From NCBI GenBank assembly GCA_027943335.1, contig BSBK01000522.1:62001-126000 (forward strand): a stretch of DNA of 64,000 bases, given 5' to 3'. The position numbers were made by a program, and so were the translations under genes. This DNA comes from Chamaecyparis obtusa (Eukaryota > Streptophyta > Pinopsida > Cupressales > Cupressaceae). The notes below the pieces were generated by a model that had not been told where the DNA came from, ran no database searches, and saw only the letters and a list, made by a program, of their open reading frames with translations. Within the stretch, counting starts at the first letter, position 1, and the number at the start of each line of letters is the position of its first letter. Below, piece by piece: positions 44,310 to 56,630 of this stretch.

Positions 44310-47210
44310 TGCACAAATATTTTGGGATGATGAGGGGGATTGGAGGAATGACAAGATCATTGGGTAGGATAGGATCTTTTGGAGAACATGGAGGATTAGG
44401 ACATGGAGATGAAGGAATGGTAGGCTCATAAGGAGGATTTGGAGGGATGGTGGGATCTTGTGGTAAAACTGTAAGTGAAGGGATGCTTTGATCTTGACTT
44501 GTAATTGAACCATCAGACTCCATTTTAAGGGTGGTTTTCTCTCAATTATGAATGACATAATTTGGAAGAATGGACATGGTGTCATGATCTTGCTTAGGAG
44601 TAGGAAGTGGAAGGTTAATAAGTCTTGGAAGAACACATTTTTATTGGGATAGATGAGAATACTCATTGATAGGATGGACATAGATGTTAGGATCATCATT
44701 AGATTCTATAAAGATAATATCTTGGTCAATAGTTGTATGAGATTGGTCATTCTTGGGATCTTGATCTTGATTTATTTAAGGACTCATTTCTTCATGGTTT
44801 GCATCACCCTCTTGATATGGGGTATGAATTAGAATATGTAAGGTTTATTTGGGGATGGAATCAATGTCTTGATGTGATAGGAATGGACTTTGAGTGGGAC
44901 TAACTAGATTAGGTTTTTTGGGAATGGAGAATATGGTGGCATTGGATGTAGAATTGCTGAATTGTAGAAGGAAATTGTATCAAGGAAGAGATTATCTTGG
45001 AAATGCATTGTGGACATCCCTTGGGAGGGCTCATTAATAGGTATATCATTCATTGGAAATGGAAACATTTCCCTTGTGATGCTTCAAGAGATGAAGGAAT
45101 GATGGGAAATATGGAGGCTTCTTGAGGGACAACTTCTTCTTGGGAGGCAAATGTGTCATTGGTGTGATTTTTTTGGAATGTACCATTGATAATCATAGGT
45201 AGATGATTTTGATCTTGTTAAAAAATAGGATGATGTTTGTGAACCAATTTTTGAAGAAAATGATTGAAAGGTTTAGATTATATTTTTTTGCTTCTTGGGT
45301 GATCTTCTTGGTGATACCACATTGACATTTGTGTAACTTATTTATTGATTGAACATGTGATACAATAGGTTTCTTATTGATTATTCTTGATTGATTTCCA
45401 AAGGCTGACATATTGGCAGTTGTGTTTATTTGGGAAATCTGTGGTGGTGGATTTGAGAAAGTGAGAGGATATTCATTGACATGTCATATGATCAGAGGCA
45501 TATAGATTGATTGATCATGAGGATAGGGATATAATTCCTCTACAATGTAAGACTTTGGTTGACTCAGACTTTAGAGATCATAGAACTAGGTATGCAAATA
45601 TCACATTTATTGCATGAGGATATTAGTTTTCAATTGTTCTTATGCCAACTAGGGGAAAATTTATGAATAGACAAAAGGGTCTATGTCATCACAGTAGTTG
45701 GGTTCTTTTTCTTCTTCATATGGGGAAAATTGATTGAATTAAAAGTCATATGGGTTATTCTTTATTTGGGATATGGTTATTGGTCTCCAAACAAAAGGGT
45801 ATGGTGGGAGTGACATATTGCTACCAATTTGGAAAGATAAGAATGTGATACAATTAAGTTGATAGGATAGGGTTCAAATGATGTTTTTAACCAAAATGAA
45901 GTGTTTCCTATGGTGAAGTATAATAGAAAAAAGATCTCTCTATGATCAAGACTAGAGATGTTGATCTTGATTTCTTGGTTCTATGGACTTGTGATCCTTG
46001 ATGGAAAACTTTTGAATAAGGGTTGTTGAAAACATTTTCAAAGATAATATTTTGATTAAAACAATGAGATCATCAAACACAAAAAAATACATGTCAAACA
46101 ATTGTTTTGGCCCTAAAATCTACACATTAAGTGTATGTTCTTGATCATTTCTATGGGTATTACACAGAAAAAGATTCAATCAAGCTACCTATGGTCAATT
46201 TTGGATTGAATGGATAAAAAGGTAAGTTTTCTACTTAACTGGGTTGTAATAAGGATTCTATTAAAAATTTTTTAGTCTATCCCCTATTACAGAGGCCTCC
46301 CATCGTCATGAAAACAACATTTTGCACAATCCCAAAGGACTATTAGAGGATGTATAATTCTCAAGTCTTTCCATCATTCACCCCATTAAGGATGAATGCA
46401 TTTTATTTTATAGTGGGTTGTATTACCATGGATTAAATGGTTGTATCCCACTTGGGTTATTCTCTCTCACCAACCTCATTAAGGAAAATCTCAGGAGGCA
46501 TGCATGCTATGGATTAATTGCACTAAATGAAATTTAAAATAAAGCTAAGATAGGTCGGGTATTTTGATCACCTGAAAGGTGAGAGCATATCCCTACTATC
46601 TTTTACTTCCAAACACAGAGAAAACATGGTTCACTTTTAGACCTTATCTAATCTAAGGGGGACTTTGATAGGTTTTGCATTCTTACCACATGGAAGGTGA
46701 GAGCATAGGCATACTAATTCCATCAAAAAACACACAAGGTATTCCTAATTAATCCATGTTTGGAAAATGAATGCTGCAAATAAAGAAAAACTCCTTCATT
46801 TGTGCCATAGGGACCTTATTTATCAAAATAGACCAGTTTTCAAATATCTATTTTTTTGGTCATTACTTGTCATCTTATTTAAAACCAAAGAGAACATACC
46901 CCATCTAGAATTTCAAGAGCTATTAAAAAATGTAAATTTTTTCAAAAAAAATTGTTGATTTGTGCCCAAAATTATTTTTTGTGAAATATCATAAAAAATG
47001 TATATCACATAAAAGTAATCACAAAAATCAAATTTTTGGACTATAGGCTCCTGATGTTATCCCCAACCTACAATAAAAATTTCATTGAAATGTTTTAATC
47101 CAATTGGAAGATATGATCAAGTCTTTGAAAACTTTGCATACAACAACAAATCATCAAAGAAACTATTTATACAACATATAAGATAAATTTATTAGATTTG
47201 GAGCATGATT
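44310..47210 (-). pseudogene. Element B interior, 5' part: proline-rich decayed frame, no known domain
   Basis: Minus-strand reading shows a proline-rich stretch (DPTIPPNPPYEPTIPSSPCP, about 44480-44400) and a Cys/Lys-containing stretch from an ATG at 45411 (SINKLHKCQCGITKKITQEA). Both look formerly coding, but I recognise no family. 45500-47200 is AT-rich leader-like DNA without a trusted frame; a small plus-strand frame at 46767-46958 is unsupported. Confidence 0.4.
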
Positions 47211-47226
47211 CATGTCGAGCACACCA
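47211..47226 (-). other. Candidate primer-binding site of element B
   Basis: Minus-strand TGGTGTGCTCGACATG starts six bases after the LTR end. The TGG start and position fit a tRNA primer site; which tRNA was not determined. Confidence 0.5.
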
Positions 47227-48139
47227 AAATTTTGTAGGGGAAAATATGCAAGAGTAAGAATAAGAGATTAGTAGCAAATTAATTTAATAAAAATAAACTA
47301 CTAAATCATAAGACCCTATAGAACAACAAAATGAAAGCATGGTAATTAGAATTCAAATATGAAACTTAATTCAAAGCAAACCAAATATGCCTAATATCTT
47401 ATGTTTCTCCTCTGCACTTAGTGGAAGTGGATTGATGTGGCACTCAGTGTTGGATATGACAACACTTCGTCCCAGAGATTCGAGAATGATGCTTGATAAA
47501 AAAAATACATAGATGAAATACTACTCAGAAATTGGGATCCTTTGTTTGGGTTTGAAGGGGGTTTATATAGAGTTTTAGGATTCGATGAATGATCGAGATT
47601 GATTTGAGAAAAATAGATTGAACGGATGAGATAATTAGAGAGGAGAAGGATTTGGCTAACCTTCCAAAAATGAAGATTTATTTCCAATTTGAACTGAAAA
47701 AGCAGAGAGTCATTTAGGAAATACAAGAGAAGATAGGATTCGAAGATATTTTTTATTTTCAAAGGTAAGAATTTGCAAAAATGTAACTTTGGAAGAAGAA
47801 ATGATTTTTTATTTAAAGTTGATTTTTGCATTTTCAGAAGATATTAGAACTCAAAAGTTTGATTTTTCAGTTTACAAGGGACTTTAGATTTTCAGAATTT
47901 TAATTACCTCATAACTTTGATTTTTCTAATTTTTGAGAGATTAAAGATTTAAATTGAATTAAAAATTCATTTTTTAGAATGATGAAGTTATTGTGAAATT
48001 AGGACAACATTAATTGGTAATTAGATGAAATGAAATTACTTTGAAACTGGAATGAAATTAAATTAATTTGATTGGGAGGAATTTCTTAGCTAATTTAAAT
48101 AATTAAAGATAATTATTTAAACTATAGGATATTAGAAAT

Positions 48140-48150
48140 TGAATTTAGTT
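48140..48150. other. LINE target-site duplication, left copy
   Basis: TGAATTTAGTT is repeated exactly at 52270-52280. Removing one copy plus the LINE rejoins the LTR of element B. Confidence 0.88.
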
Positions 48151-48338
48151 TTGATTAAGTAAAAATAGGTTTTGAAAGGACCCGAAACCTTTTACAAAGA
48201 TATCAGAGGATAAGCATTAATGTTCAAACCAAAATGTGCTACAACACCCATAGATACATAGGCCCAAGGCCCCAAAAGAAAGTAGTAGAAAAATAAGGCC
48301 GACATAAAACAGACAACAAAAAGGTAGAAGACCAACAA

Positions 48339-50418
48339 TTAGACGATTTTCACCATTTCCTTAGCCTGGGTGACCAGTAGCTCCATGTTGCCTGTAGACG
48401 CCTTTAGCTTCTCCAGATCAACATCCTTCTTTCTAGTACTAGAGTGAGTTATTTTACCAGGCCCTGTTCTCTCCTTTATCTCCTTATTTTCCTCTCCCTG
48501 GTTATGCTCCAATTTAGCAACTAGAATTTTAATGTGGTCTGTAGAGGCTTTCAGAATGTGGAAGCTCTGCTCATTGATTTTCTTCAAAGTACGTTCTAGC
48601 TTCTCCACTTTAATCTCCAAGCTTGTAATCCTGGATTCATAGTTGTTTTCCTTAATGTCCTTGCCCAAATCATTCAACTTCTCTTCCATTTGAGGGACAA
48701 TTCCACCTAGTTTCCTGAAGGTCTCCCCTTTACGCACATCTTCCATCCAATATTCTAAGCAAGTAGCCAGGGACTTGTCACCAAAGTTCACCTTCCTGAT
48801 CATATTGACAATTTTGTCCTACTCCTTAAGGTCAACCTTAATATTTTCAGTGTCCTGAACAATACTTTCCAGAAAAATGGCCAAAAGACATAATACTCTC
48901 CTTTTGATTCTAACCAATCTGAATTTCACCTTTTTGTTTTTTGCCAACATTATCACAAACCTGATTAGTTTCCACGTTCTCAGTCTGGTTACAAGGAGGG
49001 GTGAAATCTTCTCCCACAATGTCATTAATAACTTTATTGACCTCCTCCATATCTTGCTGTACATTCTGGGTGTCATCCATAGTTTCATCACCTCTTCTCT
49101 CAATCTCTTTTTTATTTTTATTATCCTTCTTTTTCTTACACTTTCTAGGGCTTTCAATAATTTCATCCTCCTCATCTGAAGATATTAGAATACTCTTTTT
49201 AGTTTTACCTCCTTTAATATTTTTTATATCTAAATTCTTCTCCTTATTTGGAGGGGTTTTTCTCTTTTTCCCTTTAAGGTTCATCTCTTCCTCATCAGTG
49301 TTGTCATCATCTAGTTCGAACTCAAAATCAGACACATCAACCTTCTTATTTTTACTAATTTTCCTTGAAGTACTTCCCTTCTATTTTCCTTTCCCTTTGG
49401 CATTGTCACTCAGGGTTCTGATTGACTCATCCTTAGTATCCCCCTCAAATTTGTCACCAGACTCCTCATCCTCAGTCTCTTCATCACTAGGGGCATTACC
49501 CTTAAGGATGGGGTTTTTAACTTTCTTTGATTTCAACATGTTGTAAATCAAGACCATAAGACCTTGATGGGAGACATGGTCCCCATTAGGGTCTTTCTGC
49601 AAATCCCTCATAGTTTGTCTCATAGAGCTAAAAAGATAGTAGGGAATGCTAATATTGTTGTCATATCTAAATTGATTTAAAATGACAAAATGATGCCCAT
49701 AAGAATGAGAGAACCTACCATCCAAGGTGATATAGCTAATAGCTGCATACAAAATAAAATGCCAGGGGTGGCTAATATTTTTGGGATTATGGTACCCACT
49801 AATCCTTTTGACAAGTCTGGTCGCTTCACTGTCCTTCTCTGGAAATCTTTCAAGGGATTTATCAGAAATGATTCTATCATAGTATAATTTCATACCATCC
49901 TTCGACATTCCCATGGCCTCAAAAATCAAATCTTTAGTAACCCCAATCCATTGGTCTTCAAAGAGGATCTTCCCATTCTTCCAGTTCTTGATGAAATAAT
50001 CCATGATGGCAGGATTGCGGCCATGAAGCCTTTCCATGTAAGCTTTGAAATCACCTTTATGTAGAACCCTCCATACTTCCTCATTTTGTTTCCATTCTTT
50101 GCAGCTCGTCGGCTCATATCTCTTCTTGTTTCCACCCATGTTCCTTCTGTCAATCTGATTGCTTCTCTTCACAATACACTTAGTTAGAAAATCCACAATC
50201 TTCTATGTGTTTGCAACCTGCTTCAAAAAAACCCATAATCCATGTGAAGTGGCATTATAAGAATGAAGGATGGTGTTGGAAATGATAGAGTCATAATTAT
50301 TCTTACATAACTTGACATCTTTCCCATTATTAATTAATTTCCTTTCCATTCTTTGAGTACCATAGATATGCTCCTTCAAAATGAATGATTTAATATCGTA
50401 CGATATACTCTCTTCAAT
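48339..50418 (-). pseudogene. LINE frame after RNase H: unknown protein with charged and coiled-coil regions
   Basis: From the stop that ends RNase H (50419-50421) the same frame stays open except for a stop near 50210, then has an ATG at 50196 and runs to 49381; after one stop it continues to about 48910. A frameshift leads to 48803-48339. Total about 690 codons. The first 270 residues look globular (YFIKNWKNGKILFEDQWIGV, HPWHFILYAAISYITLDGRF, HHFVILNQFRYDNNISIPYY). Next comes a strongly acidic and Lys-rich region (about 49480-48930), then heptad-like helices with Glu/Lys (about 48720-48400). I do not recognise a named family; the globular part resembles proteins I associate with plant transposons, but that is unverified. 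Confidence 0.7.
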
Positions 50419-52269
50419 CTACCATGTGTTTATGTTATCAATTCTGCAAGCCTGGTTGGCTGCCCAATTGACAACTCCATTTGCTTCACGGTAGGCATGG
50501 GTAATTACACAATTTTTTATAGTTCTTATGATGTCCTTATAACTTTGCATAATATTATCAATCGACCATGAAGGAGGTGAAACATTGTTAAGACAATTAA
50601 CAATGTTCAAGGAGCATCCCTCTAACCATAAATTTTGGCAATTGAATTCCTTAGCAAGAAAAAGATCTTGGTAAGTCACCATGGCTTTCACAACATAATT
50701 ATTTTGGATACCTATAGGAATAGCCCTAATAACTCTGCATATACCTTTCTCATCATGAAGCACAACACCACACCCAACATTTCTAGGGTTTCCTTTAGAG
50801 GCCCTATCGAAGTTCATCTTCATCCACCCTATAGGGGGACATTCCCAAACAACCTCTTCCCTAGGGTTTCTTTGATCATCATTTTTAGCCTCTATTCTTC
50901 ATTTATTTAAATAGAAATATCCCACACAACCCTAGTAATAAGATTGAATTCCATGATTTTATAGTTTTCAACAATTATTCTTTTTGTTCTCTCAGATACT
51001 ATCTTGGGAGGAGTAGACTTATCTCTGAAGATTCTATCATTTCTCTCTTTCTAGATAGCCCAATTTATGTGAGGCAAATAAATCTTCCAAATCCTTTTTA
51101 TCTCCTTATTCATAGTGAAAATATTCCATGAATTGAACAATCTTTGAACATCCAAAGGAAAAACCCAATCCATGTTGAAAGTCTTCAAAAAAAGGGACCA
51201 GATTTCTTCAGCAAAGAAACAATGGATAAAAAAGTGGTTCACTAACTCTTCCTCCTTCCTGCAAAGAAAACACATATTAGAAAAATTCATACCCCTAATA
51301 TTGAGATTATAAAGAGTAAGGACCTTATTTTGAAGCATCATCCAAAAGAAAATATTGATTTTTAGAGTCGGTCCTTTCATCCAAGCTTTAGCCCATAAAG
51401 GAGCATCTTGATTTTCAAAATTTTGATTGTAAGAAGAAGCCCCAGTAAAGCTACCATTAGTGGTAGATTTCCAAATAAAGCGGTCTTTCTCATTTCTCAA
51501 AATGAAGGAATTGAGGGTCATATTCAAGGTTTTAAGAGAAGGATCAATAGTGGTGAGGTCCTTCCAATGACCACCATCCCAATAGTCAACAACTTTGGAC
51601 CCTATACTAAATTTACAATAGGTAACATAGTTTTCCTAAAGGGGATTATCAGAAAAAGATGAGTCACCAATCCAAAAATCCTCCCAAAAGTCCACCTTAT
51701 CACCTTTTCCCACTTTCCATCTAACACCCCTTCTGATGAGATCTTTAGTTTTAGTCACATTCTTCCAAATTCATGACCCATCTAGAGACTCTTCATTAGC
51801 TAGAAAATTTTGGAGATAGGGAAGGTCCCTTTTATATTTATTGTTCCATATAGTACTTCATTCCCCCTCCAATCTATAACCCATCCAAACAAGCTTAAAA
51901 AGAAGGGATTCATTAATATTTTTTATTCTTCTGAGACCAAGACCCCCCTTGGATTTGGGCTTACACACTTTTTCCCAAGAAACCAAAGAAAGTTTCTTAT
52001 TCTTTTCAACTCCTGACCAAAGAAAATGCTTTTGGATTTTCTCAATAGCTTCAACATATTTATTAGGAAATTTGAAAATGGTTAAAGCATAAAGGGGCAT
52101 GCTTTGAAGGGAATATTTTAGTAATTGAACTTTACCAGCCTAGCTGAGAAGTGCACCTTTCCACCCTGCTAGCTTCTTGCGAAACTTGTCAACAATTGAA
52201 CTCCAGAAGTCTTTAGAAGGGTTTATACCAAGGGGAAGACCTGAGTAGGTGGCAGGAAGCTGACCAATC
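50419..52269 (-). pseudogene. LINE ORF2 C-terminal part: RT end, zf-RVT, RNase H
   Basis: Begins inside the reverse transcriptase at LPATYSGLPLG, then KKLAGWKGALLS and GGLGLRRIKNINESLLFKLV. The C-terminal zinc-binding region (about 51300-51200) has CFLCRKEEELVNHFFIHC. A frameshift lies between 51050 and 50825. RNase H (50823-50419) keeps FDRASKGNP, but three of four acidic positions look replaced: Lys in VKAMV where Glu is usual, Cys in EGCS for Asp, Asn in REANGVVNWAAN for Asp. It is therefore inactive. Confidence 0.88.
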
Positions 52270-52486
52270 TGAATTTAGTTAATCAATAAAGACCAATTAA
52301 TTAAGGTTTATTAATTAGATAATATTAATTATTTAATTAATATTAGGGGAATGGTTAAGTGATTGAAAAATAGGATTATAGAAGAAACAAAGTAATCAAT
52401 TAACAATTAAAGAACCATTAATTAATAGAGGAATAATTTGTGGTTAAATGTGAGCTCACAAGAGTGTCCATTTTTGGGTGTCTACA

Positions 52487-52919
52487 GGATGAACCTAGAT
52501 ATATAGAAGAGGAATTAGCTATGAATGATGTAAAATCATAGATAATTACAATGTATGAAGAAACAACAACTATGAAAAAGAATTTTACTTGGGATGTTGT
52601 ACCATTTCTTGAAGGATAAAAACATGTTGGTTGGTATTGGGTATTCAAGAGAAGATCAGTCCAAAAAGAGGTATGGAGAAGTATAAAGAAAGGTTGGTTG
52701 CAAAAGTCTACTCTAAGGTTAAGGGTGTTGATTATGGAGAGATATTTAAGTTGAAAAATAACATCCATTACATTTTTTCTTTCTATTTTTTCTGCTTACG
52801 ATTTAGAGTGTTGATGTTTGGTAGCTTTAGTCGAATAAACCTATGAGACAATACTATTGCAGATATATTGTTGGATATTTCTAATGCATTGGGGACATGG
52901 TTGATACATTTAATTTTTA
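52487..52919 (+). pseudogene. Old copia element: reverse transcriptase start
   Basis: Resumes after element B with DEPRYIEEELAMND, then TTMKKNFTWDVVPF, GWYWVFK and a segment in a second frame around RLVAKVYSKVKGVDYGEIF. These are the N-terminal copia reverse transcriptase motifs, and they follow directly from the linker that ends at 8707. It degrades after about 52765 and is cut at 52925 by element G. A 23-bp piece (55351-55373) lies between G and E. Confidence 0.85.
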
Positions 52920-52929
52920 ATATGATTTA

Positions 52930-52968
52930 GAACAACAGAGAGGGGGGTGGGGGGTGAATCAGTTGTTC
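52930..52968 (-). other. LTR-terminal hairpin of element G
   Basis: Arms GAACAACAGA and TCAGTTGTTC (10 bp, one mismatch) flank a loop of two G runs. Confidence 0.55.
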
Positions 52969-53624
52969 TTAGGTCCAGATGTATAAAAAAAACTTTAAAA
53001 ATCTTCAACAAATCAGATCCAACAACCAATAGCTACTCGGTCATTACTGATTACATAACAGAAACATATAATAGTGCAACCCACTATCCAATAGTATCTA
53101 ACTTGCAAAACATAGAAATGTTCAAACCAAAACATTCAAACAAGTATTAACACCAAGATTTATAGTGGAAACCCAATTTGGGAAAAACCACTTTGTAACA
53201 TGTTACTATTATTTTCACTCTTCTGAAGTGAGCTCTGTAAAAAGCCAACCCTGTCAAAGGTTACAAACACACTATCAGGTGTGACTCGGTTAAAGGATTT
53301 CAACCACTCTGTTAAAAGTGCGCCTTGTTATAGGACTTACATACATCCCATTAGAATGTAACCTTGTTCAAAGGATTTATACAAATGACTATTAGGTCAA
53401 CCTCTATTAAAAGGATTTTGACTGATACAATGGTTAGAAAGTAATAGTAGTATTGATCTAAGAAACATACAACTCACTTTGCAAATATCAGATCCAATTC
53501 TGCACACATATGCTGGCTTACTGACTGTGAACCTTTTCCATCTCCATCACTGATCTACTTGAAAATCTCTTCAAGCAATCACACCACTTCTCCTTCAGCC
53601 TTTACTGCTTAGATAGTCAATAAC

Positions 53625-54582
53625 GGGTAAAAGTACAAAGTTGTGTCACACTTTTATAAAGGAAAAGGTCAACAACACACAAAATTTTTAACTTTAACGA
53701 CATAAAAATGACATTTATGTTTAAAATTTGGAGATGATGTAAACTAATGAAATGTGTAAAAGTGGATGAAGTTTATGCCTATAATTTTTAAATTTTTTTT
53801 TAACAAGAATTCACATAGTTTTAAAAAATTTTAAGTCCATTTTTTACTTGCTGAAAAATGCTGAAAAATGAGGGTCTTGTCCGCACCAAAAAAGTATATG
53901 CAAATAATCTTTTTTTTCTTTGATTTCAAAATATGTCATAGATAAAATGTACAACTAGTGCAGAAAAGAAGAAAAATTAGTTTTCAATTTATATTTTCTC
54001 TGTTATAACTACTCAAAGTTGAACATACCTGAAATCGATAGTTTTCATCTTGCGTCAAATTTCCCCTATCAAATCTACACCATTCAGAAAATAAATTACA
54101 CACTCTTAAAGATAACTCTCTCCTCTAGTGCTAAATACAAATTTTCAATTTTTTTGATAAGCTTTACTATTTTTTTCTATTTTTGAAGCATCTTGTTCTC
54201 GAATGTTAAAATACCTACTTGCAGTATTTTGAAATTATAATATATTAGATCTACTTAAAATACTATAAAAATTATATAATGATAATCTTGACTCTATGCT
54301 CTAAAATAGGGTATTTTTATATTTGTAAAAAAATATCATTAAAAATAGTAAGAGTTATTGAAACATCATTTTTTGAAATAATTTTATTTCTTTAGTAATT
54401 GTTATAAAACACGCATTTAATAGATATTTCCAATTGGAAAAGGTGAAAAACTTATCTAACTTAGCTAGAATGAATCTAGCTAGACCATATGTTTGATAAA
54501 AAATAATTTTAGTTATAAATACTCAAATTCAACTATGCTGATAAGTTGTCCTGAAACGTGACACAACTTTGTGCTTTTACCC
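53625..54582. mobile_element. MITE-like element, 958 bp, TIR GGGTAAAAG...
   Basis: Left end GGGTAAAAGTACAAAGTTGT and the reverse complement of the right end GGGTAAAAGCACAAAGTTGT match with one change; pairing extends to about 25 bp (GTCAC). TAAC is present on both sides (53621-53624 and 54583-54586). The interior is AT-rich with no reading frame. The superfamily is unclear: a TAA duplication would suggest a PIF/Harbinger-like origin. Confidence 0.8.
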
Positions 54583-55373
54583 TAACATCAACAATACTTC
54601 CAGCATCCACTTACTCTCAACCTCATGCTTAGGTTTTCTTAATACTTCCTCAATTAGGTCAATACATCTTTTTCCGCTTAATCTCCTTCATAGATCTTAG
54701 GGTTAGGTCAGATTCATTGAATCCTTCCAACTTTATGTTCTTCATCTATCCTTCTAGAAATATCTCAAATCTCTTAATAGATTTACAATAAAATGTTTTA
54801 CAGTGCATTAAATTCTTCCATACAATCAATAAATAAAGTCAACACATTTTACATAATCCAAGAATTCAACTATGTTGGCTGGAAATCTGAATTCTTCCTC
54901 AAATGTAAATTACTGATGCTCGGTCAATACAGTGTTCAACTCCTTGATCTTCATTAGAAAGCTTGGTCACCACAAAAATTGTTTCCTTGGCAATTAACTG
55001 ATGTTCACTCAACACTGATTTTACTCAGCATATACTAGCTCGGTCGACACTAACATCACTCGGCTTAAACTAGATTTCTTTACTTTTTCTCGGTTAAGCC
55101 TACCAGTTTACTCTTCATTCTTACTTAGATAAACAATACATTGTCTTATCATTGTTCCACATAATCAAGTACTCATTGAAGTATCAAGATAACTCAACCT
55201 TTCCTTAGGTGTTATTGTTACCAACCTTGCCTATCCCCTTCTCAACAATCAAATAGATATAGTACTTTCTTAGATAGCAACAGTCTTACCAGTTAAGGTT
55301 TGACATCAATGACAATACAAAAATTGCTTCAATTATAGTTTCCAACATTAATATGTTTAATCACTACGTTGAG

Positions 55374-56569
55374 TGATGCTGGAGCTGCTGCTGTTGTCAT
55401 TAGTGTTTTTTCACTGATGTCAACATATGCTTCCGTGAAGAGAACAAGCTAGTTATTAAAGTGTATGAACACTGTATAGATATTTCAGAATGTGTGAAGT
55501 CAGATGAGAGTATAGGAAGATGTTGTGATCTTATATCCAAGATCGCATCATGTAATGTTTCATATTGGATGAGTTACAAATGTTTTGGTGAAGACTAGTT
55601 ACTGGACTGTGATAGTGGAAGTTGACAGATTGAGTCTCTGTATTTTTGGTATATCTTACAGAAGGTATGGTTTCAATATATGTGAGCTTAAGGGATAATA
55701 GACAAGGTACTAAATAATGTTCATTGGTCAGCGCAAGGTACAAAATTCTAGATGATGTCAGCTGTGGTGTGTGTTCTGGAGAAGACTCATTTGGGAGCCA
55801 ACTTTAGAGTTGTAGCGTGCATTTTGTTTTGTGAATGTAAATTAACGATGTCAGTCCTTAATTGTTGTAATGTAATCATTGTATACTTGTTTTAGATACC
55901 ATGTGTATCTTAGCAAGGGTTTATGTAATTTTTTGTATATTAGGAAAGCCTAATTAGTTGACCTGATCATGTAGAATGTAATAGGGTATATATGTAATAT
56001 CTTCTCTTTGGAAAAGATATGGTGAGAATGTATGTGATGTAAAGGAGATTGTGAAAGATGCGATCTTGTGTCTATTGGATGTAGACTAGAGAATTACTGG
56101 TGTACTTCACTGGAACTGATAAAGCAAAGATAGTTGTTGTCAGACAATTCAAAAGATTATGTATTTCTTCATATACACTTGTGTTGCGAATAGTGAGTTC
56201 TGAAGGTGGATTTAACCTTCTTTGGATAGTGAGCCTGGGCAGTGAGCCAACCCTTCTTTCTTGAATCCTAATAGGGTCTGTCCTCTAACAAGGACTGTGT
56301 ACTATAATATTTCAATAAGATCCTAACAAGGATAGATCTTCTAACAAGGGTACTATACTCTCAGTACATCATTTGTGGGTGCTAATTCCCACTGGGGTTT
56401 TTACCTTTAACAGGATTTCCCCGACACCAAAATGTTGTGTTGTTGTGCTGGCATTCATTGTGTTCATTGGATTTGATATTGTTGCTATTCAAAGTTTAAA
56501 GTTTAATAATCTATCATACAACTGATTCACCCCCCCTCTTAGTTGTATTGTGGACTTTTATTTCTAACA
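55374..56569 (+). mobile_element. Element E: 5' LTR of Ty1/copia
   Basis: TGATGCTGGAG...TTTCTAACA, 1196 bp, followed by an initiator tRNA-Met primer site. Near 55987 there is a TATA-like TATATATG. The 3' LTR lies outside the window, so the start is placed by analogy with the TGATG start of element D. Confidence 0.75.
56516..56548 (+). other. LTR-terminal hairpin of element E
   Basis: ATACAACTGA and TTAGTTGTAT pair over 10 bp with one G-U wobble; the loop is TTCAC followed by a C run. It ends about 20 nt before the LTR end. Confidence 0.6.
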
Positions 56570-56571
56570 AT

Positions 56572-56583
56572 TGGTATCAGAGC
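56572..56583 (+). other. Primer-binding site of element E
   Basis: TGGTATCAGAGC, an exact initiator tRNA-Met complement. Confidence 0.92.
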
Positions 56584-56630
56584 TATTGGTACTTAGAGAG
56601 AAAGGTTAACAACTTGAGGTGATCTTGGAG

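Larger units (their letters stand above)
48151..52269 (-). mobile_element. 5'-truncated LINE (plant L1-type) with extra downstream frame
   Basis: 4119 bp with an 11-bp target duplication. In the minus direction: the end of the reverse transcriptase, a zinc-binding C-terminal region, RNase H, then a further frame of about 600 codons and a short 3' untranslated region ending ...TTACTTAATCAA. The 5' end is cut within the reverse transcriptase, as is common for target-primed insertions. The 3' tail is not a long poly(A). Confidence 0.88.
8708..52486 (-). mobile_element. Element B: large non-autonomous LTR retrotransposon hosting nested elements
   Basis: LTRs at 8708-9850 and 47233-52486 begin TGTAGGGG and end GGTGTCTACA. 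The right LTR is lengthened by a LINE. A polypurine tract next to the left LTR and a primer-site-like sequence next to the right one set the orientation as minus. Without element C the interior is about 6 kb, with proline/serine-rich low-complexity reading frames and no recognisable protease, reverse transcriptase or integrase. This fits a large retrotransposon derivative. The old copia gene resumes on the far side at 52487, which proves insertion into it; a clean 5-bp target duplication is not visible. Confidence 0.85.
47233..52486 (-). mobile_element. Right LTR of element B (its 5' LTR), split by a LINE
   Basis: Collinear with 8708-9850: TGTAGGGG at 47233 and GTGTCTACA ending 52486, with a 4.1-kb insertion at 48151-52269. 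On the minus strand a TATA-like CTATATAAACCCCC lies near 47560-47573, a plausible promoter. Confidence 0.92.
52925..55350 (-). mobile_element. Element G: copia-type solo LTR
   Basis: The left end is ATTTAGAACAACAGAGAGG, aligned with TGTTAGAATAAC of element D, and carries the terminal hairpin. The right end is TTCCAACATTA. Flanking ATATG at 52920-52924 and 55351-55355 is a 5-bp target duplication. There is no coding sequence. Segments such as TTGACATCAATGACAA match element D's LTR, so the families are related. It contains a MITE-like insertion at 53625-54582. Confidence 0.75.

Noticed and set aside
49001..49546. Plus-strand 181-codon Ser/Leu/Phe-rich frame
   Set aside because: Antisense shadow of the acidic, Lys-rich region of the LINE downstream frame.
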